Notes: generated by a model from the letters alone, not told the origin. Numbered from the stretch's first letter, positions 9,052 to 17,700 are shown. The stretch: 45,096 nt of DNA from CAMQRS01 sp964370065 (GCA_964370065.1 CAYJGK010000012.1:1-45096), one strand, 5' to 3'. Program-made: numbers and translations.

Positions 9052-9741
9052 ATGAAACAATACATTGCTGTGATATCCGATATACATGCTAATCGAGCAG
9101 CTTTACAAACAGTCTTACAAGATATTGAAAATAGAGGAATTCCGTTTTCTAATGTTTATTGCTGTGGGGATAGTGTTGGCTATGGAGCAAAACCCAATGA
9201 AGTGTTAGCCACTTTAAAACAATATAATATTTTATCGGTAATGGGGAATTACGACGAAATAATCGCTTATTTATCAGATAAGGAATATAAATTTTCCCAA
9301 AAATGGACTTATGATTGTGTGAGTGATGAAAATCGTTTATTTATGCAAACTTTTGAAGACCACTTATTCATTGAAAAACAAGGAGTGCTCATACAACTAG
9401 TACATGGTAGTCCCTTCTCGAATAAGCAATATGTTTATGAAGAAGATTGTCAGTTACAAAAAGAAATTGTAACAGCTATGCAAAGTGATATTCTAGTTAT
9501 GGGACACACCCACTATCCTTACGCTAAAATAGTAGATGACAAATTATTAGTAAATGCGGGTAGTGTGGGAAGAGCAAAAGATAATGATAATAGAGCTTGT
9601 TATTGCATTATTGATGTAGAAAACAAACAAGTCACTTTTCCAAGATTAGTTTACAATTATGAACAAGCGGTTCAAGAAATTGAGGAAAGTGAATTACCTA
9701 ATGAATTGGCAGATTTATTAAAACCTAATGAAACACAATAA
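9052..9741 (+). CDS. Calcineurin-like metallophosphoesterase (YfcE/MJ0936-type)
   Basis: 229 residues from the ATG at 9052, which has AAAAGGAG 5-6 nt upstream; the longer frame would begin inside a terminator hairpin. The dinuclear-metal motifs are all visible: I-S-D-I-H-A-N (residues 6-12), C-G-D-S-V-G-Y-G (about 40), G-N-Y-D-E (about 67), V-H-G-S-P (about 118), and G-H-T-H-Y-P (about 148). This is the Metallophos_2 subfamily of single-domain phosphodiesterases. The natural substrate is not predictable. The stop codon lies in the loop of the following terminator. Confidence 0.88.
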   Translation: MKQYIAVISDIHANRAALQTVLQDIENRGIPFSNVYCCGDSVGYGAKPNEVLATLKQYNILSVMGNYDEIIAYLSDKEYKFSQKWTYDCVSDENRLFMQTFEDHLFIEKQGVLIQLVHGSPFSNKQYVYEEDCQLQKEIVTAMQSDILVMGHTHYPYAKIVDDKLLVNAGSVGRAKDNDNRACYCIIDVENKQVTFPRLVYNYEQAVQEIEESELPNELADLLKPNETQ

Positions 9742-9756
9742 AGTGTTTCTTTTTTT
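9730..9756 (+). terminator. Terminator overlapping the phosphoesterase stop codon
   Basis: GAAACAC (9730-9736) pairs with GTGTTTC (9743-9749), followed by seven T. The TAA stop is in the 6-nt loop. Confidence 0.88.
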
Positions 9757-9803
9757 AGGAGAAGCAAACGAAATAGTCTATATATAAATAAGGGGGAATA
9801 GAT

Positions 9804-10355
9804 ATGGACTATTTAGAAATATTAAAAGAGTTATTGAAGCAAAGTGATCACACTAAATTAATAAAAGATGAAGTGTATTGGAATGATTTGTGGAGATATC
9901 ATGTAAAAGAATATTCACAAACATATGATTCGTTAAATAATTTTGATGCTTTAACTCGTTTAATATCAGAGAAAAATTATAAAGAACGATCCCAACATGT
10001 GAATTGTAAAACCTTAGGTGTGCGGATTCGAGTAGGCGATATTTGCTTTATTGACTTTGGGAAAGCGTATTTAAATGAAGCAGGTTTTCAACATTTTGGT
10101 TTGATTTTAACAATTAAAAATCAAAAAGCACTTGTTATTCCTATGACGAGTAATACTAAAGTAAAAGTAGTAGACGAAAAAAGACATTTACTGCATATTG
10201 GGAAAATAAAGGGAATGAATAAGGCATCTACTTTATTTATGAATGATGCTCGCTTTATTAATACAGCAAGAATTATAGATGTGAAAGCCCATATTCATAA
10301 AGATAGTCGTTTATTTACGTCAATTTACGAACGATTTTATGAAACGATTCGCTAA
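9804..10355 (+). CDS. PemK/MazF-like protein with N-terminal extension
   Basis: 183 residues. From about residue 73 on it resembles the PemK/MazF fold: R-V-G-D-I-C-F-I-D-F-G (start strand), F-G-L-I-L-T-I, A-L-V-I-P-M-T-S-N (the usual v-i-P-l-T-S strand), then a basic segment and R-I-I-D-V. The first 70 residues are a helical charged extension absent from classical MazF. No antitoxin-like ORF precedes it; it sits between a terminator and tilS. Whether it cleaves RNA is unknown. It may be a domesticated PemK-like protein. AAGGGGGAA lies before the ATG. Confidence 0.6.
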   Translation: MDYLEILKELLKQSDHTKLIKDEVYWNDLWRYHVKEYSQTYDSLNNFDALTRLISEKNYKERSQHVNCKTLGVRIRVGDICFIDFGKAYLNEAGFQHFGLILTIKNQKALVIPMTSNTKVKVVDEKRHLLHIGKIKGMNKASTLFMNDARFINTARIIDVKAHIHKDSRLFTSIYERFYETIR

Positions 10356-11607
10356 AAAAGTGTATAATAAATATATGAAACAGTTATTATCATTACAAAA
10401 TAAAAAATGGATTGTTGCAGTGAGTGGTGGCGCAGACTCTATGTGCCTATTAGATTTATGCACACAAGCGAAATTAAACATTGTAGTAGCTCATGTCAAT
10501 TACAATAAAAGAGAAAGTGCAAATAGGGATATGGAAGGGGTGCAAGATTATTGTGCGAATTTTAATATTCCTTGTTTCACGCACTTTGTGACAAAATACA
10601 ATAAAAAGAAAAACTTTCAAAGTCAGGCGAGAACGATTCGTTATGATTTTTTTTGTGCCTTAGTGGAACAAGAACGGGCAGATGGTATTTTGGTAGCGCA
10701 TCATGAAGATGATGTATTAGAAACATATTATATGCAAAAACAACGAGTGAGTACACCTGATTACTATGGACTACAAGAAGAGACTTTGTATAAAGGGGTT
10801 TGTGTGAAACGTATTTTATTACAATATAGTAAACAGCAAATCATTGATTATTGTATCAAACACCAAGTAAAATATTTTGAGGATGAATCGAATCAATCGT
10901 TACAATATACGAGAAATAGAGTGAGACATGAACAAATTGCTCATTTATCATTACAAGAGCGAAATAATATATTAATAGAAATAAAACAGCACAACGCACA
11001 GAGAGAATATTTACATACACAATGTGATGCTTTTTTAAAAACACATATACAAATGTTTACTATCGCTTTTTATTGTCGTTTAGAAAAAGATTTACGTTTA
11101 CTATTTTTACGTAAATGGTTAGCAAGAGAGTGTTCTTATTATCAATTAAGTCATAAAAAAATAGCGCATATAGACAAATTATTAATATCGCATACCAAAC
11201 ATTTTAAGGTCCCTATTATAAACGAGTATACATTAATTTATGAATATGGATCAGTAAGTGTACAAAGTGAGGAATGCATTACTTTTAACTATTGCATTCA
11301 AAAAGAAGAGTTCTTACAGACCCCCTATTTTAAAATTCAAAAAGAAGGTTTATTAATTGAAAGAGTGAGTGTGCAAGATAGTGATTTTCCACTGACTATT
11401 CGTAATGCACTAGCTAGTGATAAAATTAAACTGAGAATGGGTACTAAAAAAGTGTCACGTTTCTTTATTGATCGTAAAATTTCAAAAAAGCAACGTAAAA
11501 CATGGCCAGTTGTGTTAAATAAAGATGAAGAAATTATTTTTGTTTGTGGGATTGGGTGTGATATTGCACATTTTAGTAACAATTATAATTTGTTTGTGGT
11601 AAAATAA
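10339..11607 (+). CDS. tilS: tRNA(Ile)-lysidine synthetase TilS
   Basis: 422 residues (410 if started at 10375). It joins lysine to C34 of tRNA-Ile(CAU), switching it from AUG to AUA decoding; essential. The PP-loop S-G-G-A-D-S follows residue 28. H-H-E-D-D-V-L-E-T is the family's H-H-x-D-D-Q-x-E-T motif. The TilS_C domain is recognisable near the end (I-K-L-R-M-G-T-K-K-V-S-R). The longer start is listed because Bacillus TilS has a comparable leader and it overlaps the previous gene by 17 nt, allowing coupling. Neither start has a clear ribosome binding site. The tilS-hpt-ftsH order is conserved in Bacillota. Confidence 0.93.
   Translation: MKRFAKKVYNKYMKQLLSLQNKKWIVAVSGGADSMCLLDLCTQAKLNIVVAHVNYNKRESANRDMEGVQDYCANFNIPCFTHFVTKYNKKKNFQSQARTIRYDFFCALVEQERADGILVAHHEDDVLETYYMQKQRVSTPDYYGLQEETLYKGVCVKRILLQYSKQQIIDYCIKHQVKYFEDESNQSLQYTRNRVRHEQIAHLSLQERNNILIEIKQHNAQREYLHTQCDAFLKTHIQMFTIAFYCRLEKDLRLLFLRKWLARECSYYQLSHKKIAHIDKLLISHTKHFKVPIINEYTLIYEYGSVSVQSEECITFNYCIQKEEFLQTPYFKIQKEGLLIERVSVQDSDFPLTIRNALASDKIKLRMGTKKVSRFFIDRKISKKQRKTWPVVLNKDEEIIFVCGIGCDIAHFSNNYNLFVVK
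11597..11605 (+). promoter_or_regulatory. Possible internal promoter for hpt-ftsH
   Basis: TGgTAAAAT is an extended -10 (hexamer 11600-11605) overlapping the last codons of tilS, 30 nt before hpt. It could give hpt and ftsH their own transcript. Confidence 0.35.
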
Positions 11608-11634
11608 TAATATTATCTTAGGAGGAATGAACGT

Positions 11635-12177
11635 ATGCACAAAGACATTCAAGAGGAATTAGTCACGCAAGTACAAATTGCTGAAAAATGTAAAGAATTA
11701 GGTGCTTTAATCACAAAAGATTATGAAGCAAAAAATGAAAATCCATTATTAGTCGCACTATTAAAAGGAAGTATTCCCTTTTTAAGTGACCTAATGAAAG
11801 AAATACATATTGATAACTTAGAATTTGATGTAATGTCAGTATCAAGTTATGATGGTGCTAAATCAAAAGGAGATATTAGAATTGATTTAGACTTAGCATA
11901 CTCTTTAAAAGGAGTGAGTGTATTACTTGTAGAAGATATTGTAGATACAGGTACAACATTAAAAGCAGTAAAAGAATTATTGTACAATAAAGGTGCAAAA
12001 GATGTGAAAATCGTCACTTTATTAGATAAACCTGAAGGAAGAGTTGCAGATGTAAAAGCAGATTACATAGGATTTGAAATCAAAAATGAATTCGTAGTTG
12101 GATATGGATTAGATTACAACCAAAAATATCGTAATTTACCTTATGTAGGTGTGCTTAAACGTTCAGTATACGAATAA
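11635..12177 (+). CDS. hpt: Hypoxanthine phosphoribosyltransferase
   Basis: 180 residues, normal length. It salvages hypoxanthine and guanine to IMP and GMP using PRPP. The PRPP-binding motif V-E-D-I-V-D-T-G-T-T-L is near residues 100-110. The N-terminal L-K-G-S-I-P-F loop and the D-x-V-x-S-Y-D-G flexible-loop region (about 63-73) are also present. AGGAGG is 8 nt before the start. It lies 15 nt upstream of ftsH, the usual Bacillota arrangement. It competes with the window's de novo purine pathway for the PRPP made by prs. Confidence 0.96.
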   Translation: MHKDIQEELVTQVQIAEKCKELGALITKDYEAKNENPLLVALLKGSIPFLSDLMKEIHIDNLEFDVMSVSSYDGAKSKGDIRIDLDLAYSLKGVSVLLVEDIVDTGTTLKAVKELLYNKGAKDVKIVTLLDKPEGRVADVKADYIGFEIKNEFVVGYGLDYNQKYRNLPYVGVLKRSVYE

Positions 12178-12192
12178 AAATAGGAGGGCCTT

Positions 12193-14112
12193 ATGAAAAA
12201 AAGAAGTCCATTGACTTTATTGCCTTATATTATGGTTGCCACTGTATTATCGTTTGTGTTTTTTTATGGTGGGGGTAATGATGTAGAAAACTTTACATAT
12301 AACCAATTTGTAAAACAGGCAGAAGATTTAGAATTTGGTAATGTGAGCATGGGAGTTAGCGAAGTGCTAATTGACGTAAGCGGTGAATACATTACAAAAG
12401 AAGAGGATAAAGAAGTAATCAACAAGTTTGAGGTAACTTTACCAAAAACAGATGAAAACATTGTTTGGTTAGAAGAAGTATTAACGGAAAAAGAAAATGA
12501 AATCACAGTATTTCAACCTAGCACAGATAACTTGTTCTTAACTTTAGTAACTAGCTTTTTACCATTATTATTAATGGGAGGATTAGCGTATATCCTATTT
12601 AGTAAAATGGGTGCTGGTGGTCAAAACAAAGCATTTGAATTTTCTAAATCAAAAGCTAAAGTAGAAGGTAACATCAAAGTTAGATTTAAAGATGTAGCAG
12701 GATGTGAAGAAGAAAAAGAAGAAGTAAAAGAAATCATTGATTATTTAAAAAATCCAACGAAGTTCTCAGATATGGGAGCACGTATACCAAAAGGAATGTT
12801 AATGGTGGGACCTCCAGGAACAGGAAAAACATTATTAGCAAAAGCAGTTGCAGGAGAAGCGGATGTGCCATTTTTCTCGATTTCAGGTTCTGACTTCGTA
12901 GAAATGTTTGTTGGTACGGGAGCTAGTCGTGTTCGTGATATGTTTAAAAAAGCAAAACAAGCTGCGCCATGTATCGTATTCATTGATGAAATTGACGCAG
13001 TAGGTAGACAACGTGGTGCTGGTATGGGGGGAGGAAACGATGAACGAGAACAAACCTTAAACCAATTGTTAGTAGAAATGGATGGAATGGCAGAAAACAC
13101 AGGTATTGTGATTATTGCTGCAACCAACCGTCCAGATGTACTAGATCCAGCTTTATTACGTAGTGGACGTTTCGACCGTCAAATTACAGTGAGTTTACCT
13201 GATAAAAAAGGTAGAACAGAAATCTTAGAAGTCCATGCAAGAAATAAAAAATTGGAAAAAGATGTTACTTTAGACAATTTAGCAAAACGTACACCAGGAT
13301 TTTCTGGAGCAGATTTGGAAAATGTATTAAATGAAGCAGCTATTTTAGCTGTTCGTGATAACCGCAAAGTGATTGCAATGGATGACTTAGATGAAGCAAT
13401 CGATCGTGTTATGATGGGACCTGCAAAAAAATCTAAAAAATATAGTGATGAAGATAAAAAACTAGTTGCTTTCCATGAAGCAGGACATGCAGTGATAGGT
13501 ATAAAATTAGAAGATGCAGATATGGTTCAAAAAGTAACTATTATTCCTCGTGGAGATGCAGGTGGATACAACTTAATGACACCAAGAGAAGAAAAATATT
13601 TCCACCGTAAAAAAGAGTATATGGCGAAAATTACTGGTTTACTAGGTGGTCGTGTAGCTGAAGAAATTATTTTTGGAGAAATTAGTGCTGGTGCAGTAAA
13701 CGATATTGAACAAATTACAAAAATTGCGAAAGCAATGGTACGAGTATTTGGGATGTCTAGTTTAGGACCGATTCAATATGCTGATCCACAAGGAAATGTA
13801 TTTTTAGGAAGAGACTATGCAAGTGGTTCAAACTATTCAGGTGAAGTTGCAAGTGAAATTGATAAAGAAGTCAGAAAAATTGTAGATGAGTGTCATGAAC
13901 AATGTAAAATCATCTTAACTGAAAATATTGAATTATTAAAATTAATTGCGAACACTTTGATAGATGTAGAAACATTAACGCAAGAACAAATTCATAATTT
14001 GGTTGAATTCGGAACAATTGATCATGCTGTGACAAGTGAAACATCGCAAGAGGTTGCTGCCCCAGAAGTATTGGCAAGTGAAGAAAGTGTAGAAGAAGCA
14101 GTAAATGAATAA
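12193..14112 (+). CDS. ftsH: ATP-dependent zinc metalloprotease FtsH
   Basis: 639 residues, full length. This hexameric membrane AAA+ protease degrades unassembled membrane proteins and regulators. Two membrane segments (about 11-25 and 116-136) flank an extracytoplasmic domain. The AAA domain has Walker A GPPGTGKT at 206-213, Walker B near 265 (I-V-F-I-D-E-I-D-A) and the second region of homology with R-S-G-R-F-D-R. The zinc site HEAGH is at about 428-432, with a downstream acidic ligand region. The tail is acidic and Val/Glu-rich, as in other Gram-positive FtsH. TAGGAGGG precedes the ATG. Confidence 0.98.
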   Translation: MKKRSPLTLLPYIMVATVLSFVFFYGGGNDVENFTYNQFVKQAEDLEFGNVSMGVSEVLIDVSGEYITKEEDKEVINKFEVTLPKTDENIVWLEEVLTEKENEITVFQPSTDNLFLTLVTSFLPLLLMGGLAYILFSKMGAGGQNKAFEFSKSKAKVEGNIKVRFKDVAGCEEEKEEVKEIIDYLKNPTKFSDMGARIPKGMLMVGPPGTGKTLLAKAVAGEADVPFFSISGSDFVEMFVGTGASRVRDMFKKAKQAAPCIVFIDEIDAVGRQRGAGMGGGNDEREQTLNQLLVEMDGMAENTGIVIIAATNRPDVLDPALLRSGRFDRQITVSLPDKKGRTEILEVHARNKKLEKDVTLDNLAKRTPGFSGADLENVLNEAAILAVRDNRKVIAMDDLDEAIDRVMMGPAKKSKKYSDEDKKLVAFHEAGHAVIGIKLEDADMVQKVTIIPRGDAGGYNLMTPREEKYFHRKKEYMAKITGLLGGRVAEEIIFGEISAGAVNDIEQITKIAKAMVRVFGMSSLGPIQYADPQGNVFLGRDYASGSNYSGEVASEIDKEVRKIVDECHEQCKIILTENIELLKLIANTLIDVETLTQEQIHNLVEFGTIDHAVTSETSQEVAAPEVLASEESVEEAVNE

Positions 14113-14117
14113 TTAGG

Positions 14118-14150
14118 AAGAACAATCACATTGTGTTTGTTCTTTTTCTT
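14118..14150 (+). terminator. Terminator after ftsH
   Basis: AAGAACAA (14118-14125) pairs with TTGTTCTT (14137-14144), with an inner CACA/TGTG pairing and a T-rich tail. Confidence 0.85.
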
Positions 14151-14181
14151 TTGTATGGTACACTAAGTATAGGTGATAAAA

Positions 14182-14829
14182 ATGAAATATGATGTAGTAT
14201 TATTAGCGGCAGGAAAAGGAAGTCGAACACAATTAGAATATAATAAAATTTTTTATGAAGATGAAATGGGGAAAAGCATTATAGAAAAAAGTGCGCAACC
14301 TTTTATTGATGATGTAGACTGCATACAAGTGTGGATAACTACCACACAAGATGAAATAGAGTTTTTAAAACAAAAAGTAAATCATAAAAAAGTACACTAT
14401 GTAATGGGTGGTGCAACAAGACAGGAAAGTGTATATAATGCATTGCAAAACATAACTAGTCCTTATGTGATGATTCATGATGGCGCACGCTGCTTTTTAC
14501 AGAAAAAAACAATTGAAGCATGTAAAAAAAAGCTTTTAGAAAAAGATGCATGCTTAGTAATGGTACAAGCTATAGATACATTAAAACGAGTTCAAAATGG
14601 AGAAGTTGTTGAAACAATAGTTCGTAATGAATGTTATCATGCACAAACACCGCAATGTTTTGCTAGTGCATTAATCAAAGAATGCTATGAGAAAGGTAAA
14701 CAAGAGGGGTTTATTGCTACCGATGACACTTCATTAGTGGAAGAGTTTAGTGATGTAAAGATAGCCGTTGTAGAAGGGGAATATACAAACATTAAGATTA
14801 CAACCCCACAAGATTTAAAATCACATTAG
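14182..14829 (+). CDS. ispD: 2-C-methyl-D-erythritol 4-phosphate cytidylyltransferase (IspD)
   Basis: 215 residues from the ATG at 14182; a GTG at 14173 is in frame but overlaps the AGGTGA ribosome binding site (14171-14176). IspD activates MEP with CTP in the non-mevalonate isoprenoid pathway, which supplies undecaprenyl phosphate. The nucleotide loop A-A-G-K-G-S-R is at residues 8-14. The usual P-K lysine is present in E-Y-N-K-I-F. G-G-A-T-R-Q-E-S-V is near 77, H-D-G-A-R near 100, and A-T-D-D-T-S-L near 185. TarI (ribitol-5-P cytidylyltransferase) is the main alternative in this family. The P-K-Q to N-K-I change is a departure from the textbook motif. Confidence 0.85.
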   Translation: MKYDVVLLAAGKGSRTQLEYNKIFYEDEMGKSIIEKSAQPFIDDVDCIQVWITTTQDEIEFLKQKVNHKKVHYVMGGATRQESVYNALQNITSPYVMIHDGARCFLQKKTIEACKKKLLEKDACLVMVQAIDTLKRVQNGEVVETIVRNECYHAQTPQCFASALIKECYEKGKQEGFIATDDTSLVEEFSDVKIAVVEGEYTNIKITTPQDLKSH

Positions 14830-14844
14830 TTTGTGATTTTTTTA
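14818..14844 (+). terminator. Terminator overlapping the ispD stop
   Basis: AAATCACA (14818-14825) pairs with TGTGATTT (14832-14839), followed by T. The stop codon is within the hairpin. Confidence 0.88.
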
Positions 14845-14915
14845 ACGAATACACTTTATTTTTAAAACAATATGGGGTATTATAGTAATGTAAAATAAAT
14901 AGGAGGAATATTATT

Positions 14916-15782
14916 ATGCCATTAGTATCAGCAAAAGAAATGCTTGTAAAAGCACACGAAGGACACTACGCAGTAGGACAATTCAACATTAACAACTTAG
15001 AATGGACAAAAGAAGTTTTATTAGCAGCGCAAGAGGCGCAATCACCAGTAATCTTAGGAGTATCTGAAGGTGCTGGAAAATACATGACTGGGTATAACAC
15101 AGTTGTCGCTATGGTTAGCGCAATGGTTGATTCATTAGGAATCACTGTACCAGTTGCATTACACTTAGACCATGGATCATATGAAGGAGCAAAAGCTTGT
15201 ATCGAAGCTGGATTCTCTTCAATTATGTTTGATGGTTCTCACTACCCATTTGAAGAAAACTTAGCAAAATCAAAAGAAATTATCGAAATTTGCCACGCAA
15301 AAGGAATTTCAGTTGAATGTGAAGTTGGATCAATTGGTGGAGAAGAAGATGGAGTTGTAGGAAATGGAGAAGTTGCAGATCCTCAAGAATGTAAAACTAT
15401 CGCTGAATTAGGTGTAGATATGTTAGCTGCTGGAATCGGAAACATCCATGGGAAATACCCTGCAAACTGGACAGGATTAAACTTTGAAGTATTAGAACAA
15501 ATCCAAGATGTTACAAACGGAAAACCATTAGTATTACATGGTGGTTCAGGAATCCCTGCTGACCAAATTGCAAAAGCAATTTCATTAGGAGTTTCTAAAA
15601 TTAACGTTAACACTGAGCTACAATTAGAATTTGCTGCTGCAACAAGAACTTATGTTGAAGCTGGAAAAGACAAAGAAGGAAAAGGATACGACCCTCGTAA
15701 ATTATTAGCACCAGGTGCTGCTGCAATTAGATCAAAAGTAGTTGCAATGATGAACGAATTCGGTTCTGCAAACAAAGCATAA
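14916..15782 (+). CDS. fba: Class II fructose-1,6-bisphosphate aldolase
   Basis: 288 residues. It cleaves FBP to DHAP and glyceraldehyde-3-P with a catalytic zinc. H-L-D-H-G (about 82-86) carries the catalytic Asp and a zinc histidine. E-x-E-V-G-S-I-G-G-E-E-D is near 133-144, the second zinc histidine lies in G-N-I-H-G-K (about 176), and G-G-S-G-I (about 209) binds phosphate. The codons are visibly biased towards a restricted set, as expected for a highly expressed gene. It has an AGGAGG site and stands alone between two terminators. Confidence 0.97.
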   Translation: MPLVSAKEMLVKAHEGHYAVGQFNINNLEWTKEVLLAAQEAQSPVILGVSEGAGKYMTGYNTVVAMVSAMVDSLGITVPVALHLDHGSYEGAKACIEAGFSSIMFDGSHYPFEENLAKSKEIIEICHAKGISVECEVGSIGGEEDGVVGNGEVADPQECKTIAELGVDMLAAGIGNIHGKYPANWTGLNFEVLEQIQDVTNGKPLVLHGGSGIPADQIAKAISLGVSKINVNTELQLEFAAATRTYVEAGKDKEGKGYDPRKLLAPGAAAIRSKVVAMMNEFGSANKA

Positions 15783-15796
15783 TTAATTCAATATAG

Positions 15797-15827
15797 AAAA
15801 GATGAATCTTGTATTCATCTTTTTTTG
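15797..15827 (+). terminator. Terminator after fba
   Basis: An 11-bp stem (AAAAGATGAAT / ATTCATCTTTT) with a 5-nt loop and a T run. Confidence 0.9.
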
Positions 15828-15939
15828 TATTTTCGTGACAATTGTAATTAAAGATTTATGAGAATTTAAGTAGTCTAAAAAAAAGGGATGAAATATAATG
15901 AAAAAAACTTATTTTTTTAATGAATAATTATACGAATTT

Positions 15940-15948
15940 TGTTAGAAT
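15940..15948 (+). promoter_or_regulatory. Extended -10 promoter of the glmU-like gene
   Basis: TGtTAGAAT (hexamer 15943-15948), 24 nt before the start codon. A TATAAT at 15894-15899 is a second candidate. Confidence 0.4.
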
Positions 15949-15972
15949 ATATGAGTAAAAGGAGTGTATAAA

Positions 15973-16662
15973 ATGAACTGCACAAAACAAGTTGAAGATT
16001 TTAACAAAAAAAAGTTAGAAACGAATCAAAAACTAATTGAAAACGGTGTATTTATTATGGATCCTAATAATACATATATCGATGAAGATGTGTCTATCGG
16101 AGAAGGTAGTAAAATTTATCCGAATGTATTGATTGAAAAAGGTAGTAGGCTTGGCAACAATGTTGTCGTATACCCAAACTCCTTTATTAGTAATGCAATC
16201 ATACATGATAATGTAGTGATTGATTCAAGTAAGATTATTGATAGTGAAGTGGGGACAGGTAGCATTGTTGGACCGATGTCACATTTGAGAAATCATACAA
16301 AAATTGTCAAAGATGCAAGAATTGGAAATTTTGTGGAATTTAAAAATTCAGTATTTGGCGAAGGTAGTAAATGTGCCCATTTAACATACATTGGAGACAG
16401 TGATGTAGGCGCGAAAGTAAACTTTGGTTGTGGTGTGGTTACCGTTAATTATGATGGTAAAAATAAATTTAGAACAACAATCAAAGATGGTGCATTCATA
16501 GGAAGTAATGTCAATTTAATTGCTCCAGTAGTAGTGGGAGAAAATGCATTGCTAGCTGCAGGAAGTACAATTAATAGAGATGTTCCAGATGGTGATATGG
16601 GAATTGCGAGAGCAAAAGTCGAAATCAAAGCAGGATATGGAACAAAATACAAAAATAAATAG
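15973..16662 (+). CDS. GlmU-type N-acetyltransferase, left-handed beta-helix half only
   Basis: 229 residues from the ATG at 15973 (AAGGAG 8 nt upstream; a GTG at 15964 overlaps that site). It aligns by eye with the second half of bifunctional GlmU: a linker helix, then T-Y-I-D-E-D-V-S-I-G and hexapeptide repeats. The acetyltransferase residues are present: Arg in H-L-R-N-H, Lys in F-K-N-S, His and Tyr in H-L-T-Y-I-G-D, Asn in K-V-N-F-G, and Lys in N-K-F-R-T. The uridyltransferase half (about 230 residues with G-x-G-T-R-M) is missing, and no remnant lies between fba and this start. prs follows at 15 nt, the usual glmU-prs pair. Expected reaction: glucosamine-1-P to GlcNAc-1-P. Confidence 0.85.
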   Translation: MNCTKQVEDFNKKKLETNQKLIENGVFIMDPNNTYIDEDVSIGEGSKIYPNVLIEKGSRLGNNVVVYPNSFISNAIIHDNVVIDSSKIIDSEVGTGSIVGPMSHLRNHTKIVKDARIGNFVEFKNSVFGEGSKCAHLTYIGDSDVGAKVNFGCGVVTVNYDGKNKFRTTIKDGAFIGSNVNLIAPVVVGENALLAAGSTINRDVPDGDMGIARAKVEIKAGYGTKYKNK

Positions 16663-16677
16663 GAGAAATAAATTAAA

Positions 16678-17643
16678 ATGGAAAACAATAAAACAGTCAT
16701 CTTTGCATTAACATCAAGTATTGCACTAGCAGAGGAAATTTGTCAACATGCAGGTGTTAAATTAGGAAAAAGTGAAGTAAAGCACTTTGCAGATGGTGAA
16801 ATTTTAGTTGAGTTAAACGAAAGTGTACGTGGTAAAAACGTATACCTTGTACAATCTACAAACGCCCCAGTATCAAGCAATATTATGGAAGTATTAATTG
16901 CGATTGATGCGTGTAAACGTGCAAGTGCAAAAACAATTAATATTGTAATGCCTTATTACGGGTATGCAAGACAAGATCGTAAGGCCAAACCAAGACAACC
17001 AATTACTAGTAAATTAATTGCTGGTTTATTAGAAACAGCGGGGGCAACAAGAATTATTACTTGTGAATTACATGCTTCTCAAATCCAAGGATTCTTTGAT
17101 ATTCCTGCTGATGACTTAAGTGCTATTTGTATTATCGCAAAATACTTGATTGATAAGGGATTAAATAAAGAAGTTGTTGTGGTTTCTCCTGATCATGGTG
17201 GAACAACAAGAGCTAGAAAATTAGCCGATTTCTTACAAGCGCCATTGGCGATTATTGATAAACGTAGACCTAAACCTAATGTTGCTGAAGCGATGAACTT
17301 AATTGGTGAAGTAAGTGGCAAAAGAGCAATTGTTGTAGATGATATTGTCGATACTGCTGGAACATTAATGACAGGTATTGATATGTTATATGCAAATGGA
17401 GCAACAGAAGTGTATACTGCTTGTATCCACGGTGTTTTGTCAGGTCCTGCTATCGAGCGTATTGAAAACTCAAGAATTGTTGAATTCATTTGTACCAATA
17501 CAATTGATCAAACAGATAAAGCTGCTCAATTAGACAAAATGACAGTATTAAGTGTAGCAGAATTACTAGCTGCAACAATCGATCAAATTGAAAATGCAAA
17601 ATCAGTCAGTGAAGCAATTAAAGTATTCCACGATAGATTTTAA
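16678..17643 (+). CDS. prs: Ribose-phosphate pyrophosphokinase (PRPP synthetase)
   Basis: 321 residues, normal length. It makes PRPP from ribose-5-P and ATP, feeding hpt, upp, the purine genes and PurF in this window. Visible motifs are F-A-D-G-E-I (about 37-42), the ATP-binding Y-Y-G-Y-A-R-Q-D-R-K (about 94-103), the flexible K-x-R-Q-P-I-T segment, and the ribose-phosphate site V-V-D-D-I-V-D-T-A-G-T (about 219-229). AGGAGA lies 10 nt before the ATG. It is 15 nt from the GlmU-like gene and closed by a terminator. Confidence 0.97.
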   Translation: MENNKTVIFALTSSIALAEEICQHAGVKLGKSEVKHFADGEILVELNESVRGKNVYLVQSTNAPVSSNIMEVLIAIDACKRASAKTINIVMPYYGYARQDRKAKPRQPITSKLIAGLLETAGATRIITCELHASQIQGFFDIPADDLSAICIIAKYLIDKGLNKEVVVVSPDHGGTTRARKLADFLQAPLAIIDKRRPKPNVAEAMNLIGEVSGKRAIVVDDIVDTAGTLMTGIDMLYANGATEVYTACIHGVLSGPAIERIENSRIVEFICTNTIDQTDKAAQLDKMTVLSVAELLAATIDQIENAKSVSEAIKVFHDRF

Positions 17644-17649
17644 TCAAAT

Positions 17650-17690
17650 AAACAGGAAGGTTCGAAACGATGAATATTCCTGTTTTTTTT
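17650..17690 (+). terminator. Terminator after prs
   Basis: AAACAGGAA (17650-17658) pairs with TTCCTGTTT (17677-17685) and is followed by T. The 18-nt loop is longer than usual. Confidence 0.75.
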
Positions 17691-17691
17691 A

Positions 17692-17700
17692 TGTTACAAT
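17692..17700 (+). promoter_or_regulatory. Extended -10 promoter of the cytidylate-kinase-like gene
   Basis: TGtTACAAT (hexamer 17695-17700) directly follows the prs terminator T run, 20 nt before the start codon. Confidence 0.5.

Noticed and set aside
15898..15924. Eight-codon ORF M-K-K-T-Y-F-F-N-E upstream of the glmU-like gene
   Set aside because: It has a weak AGGGA site and no hairpin overlapping it, unlike the purE leader. In such A/T-rich DNA it is probably chance.
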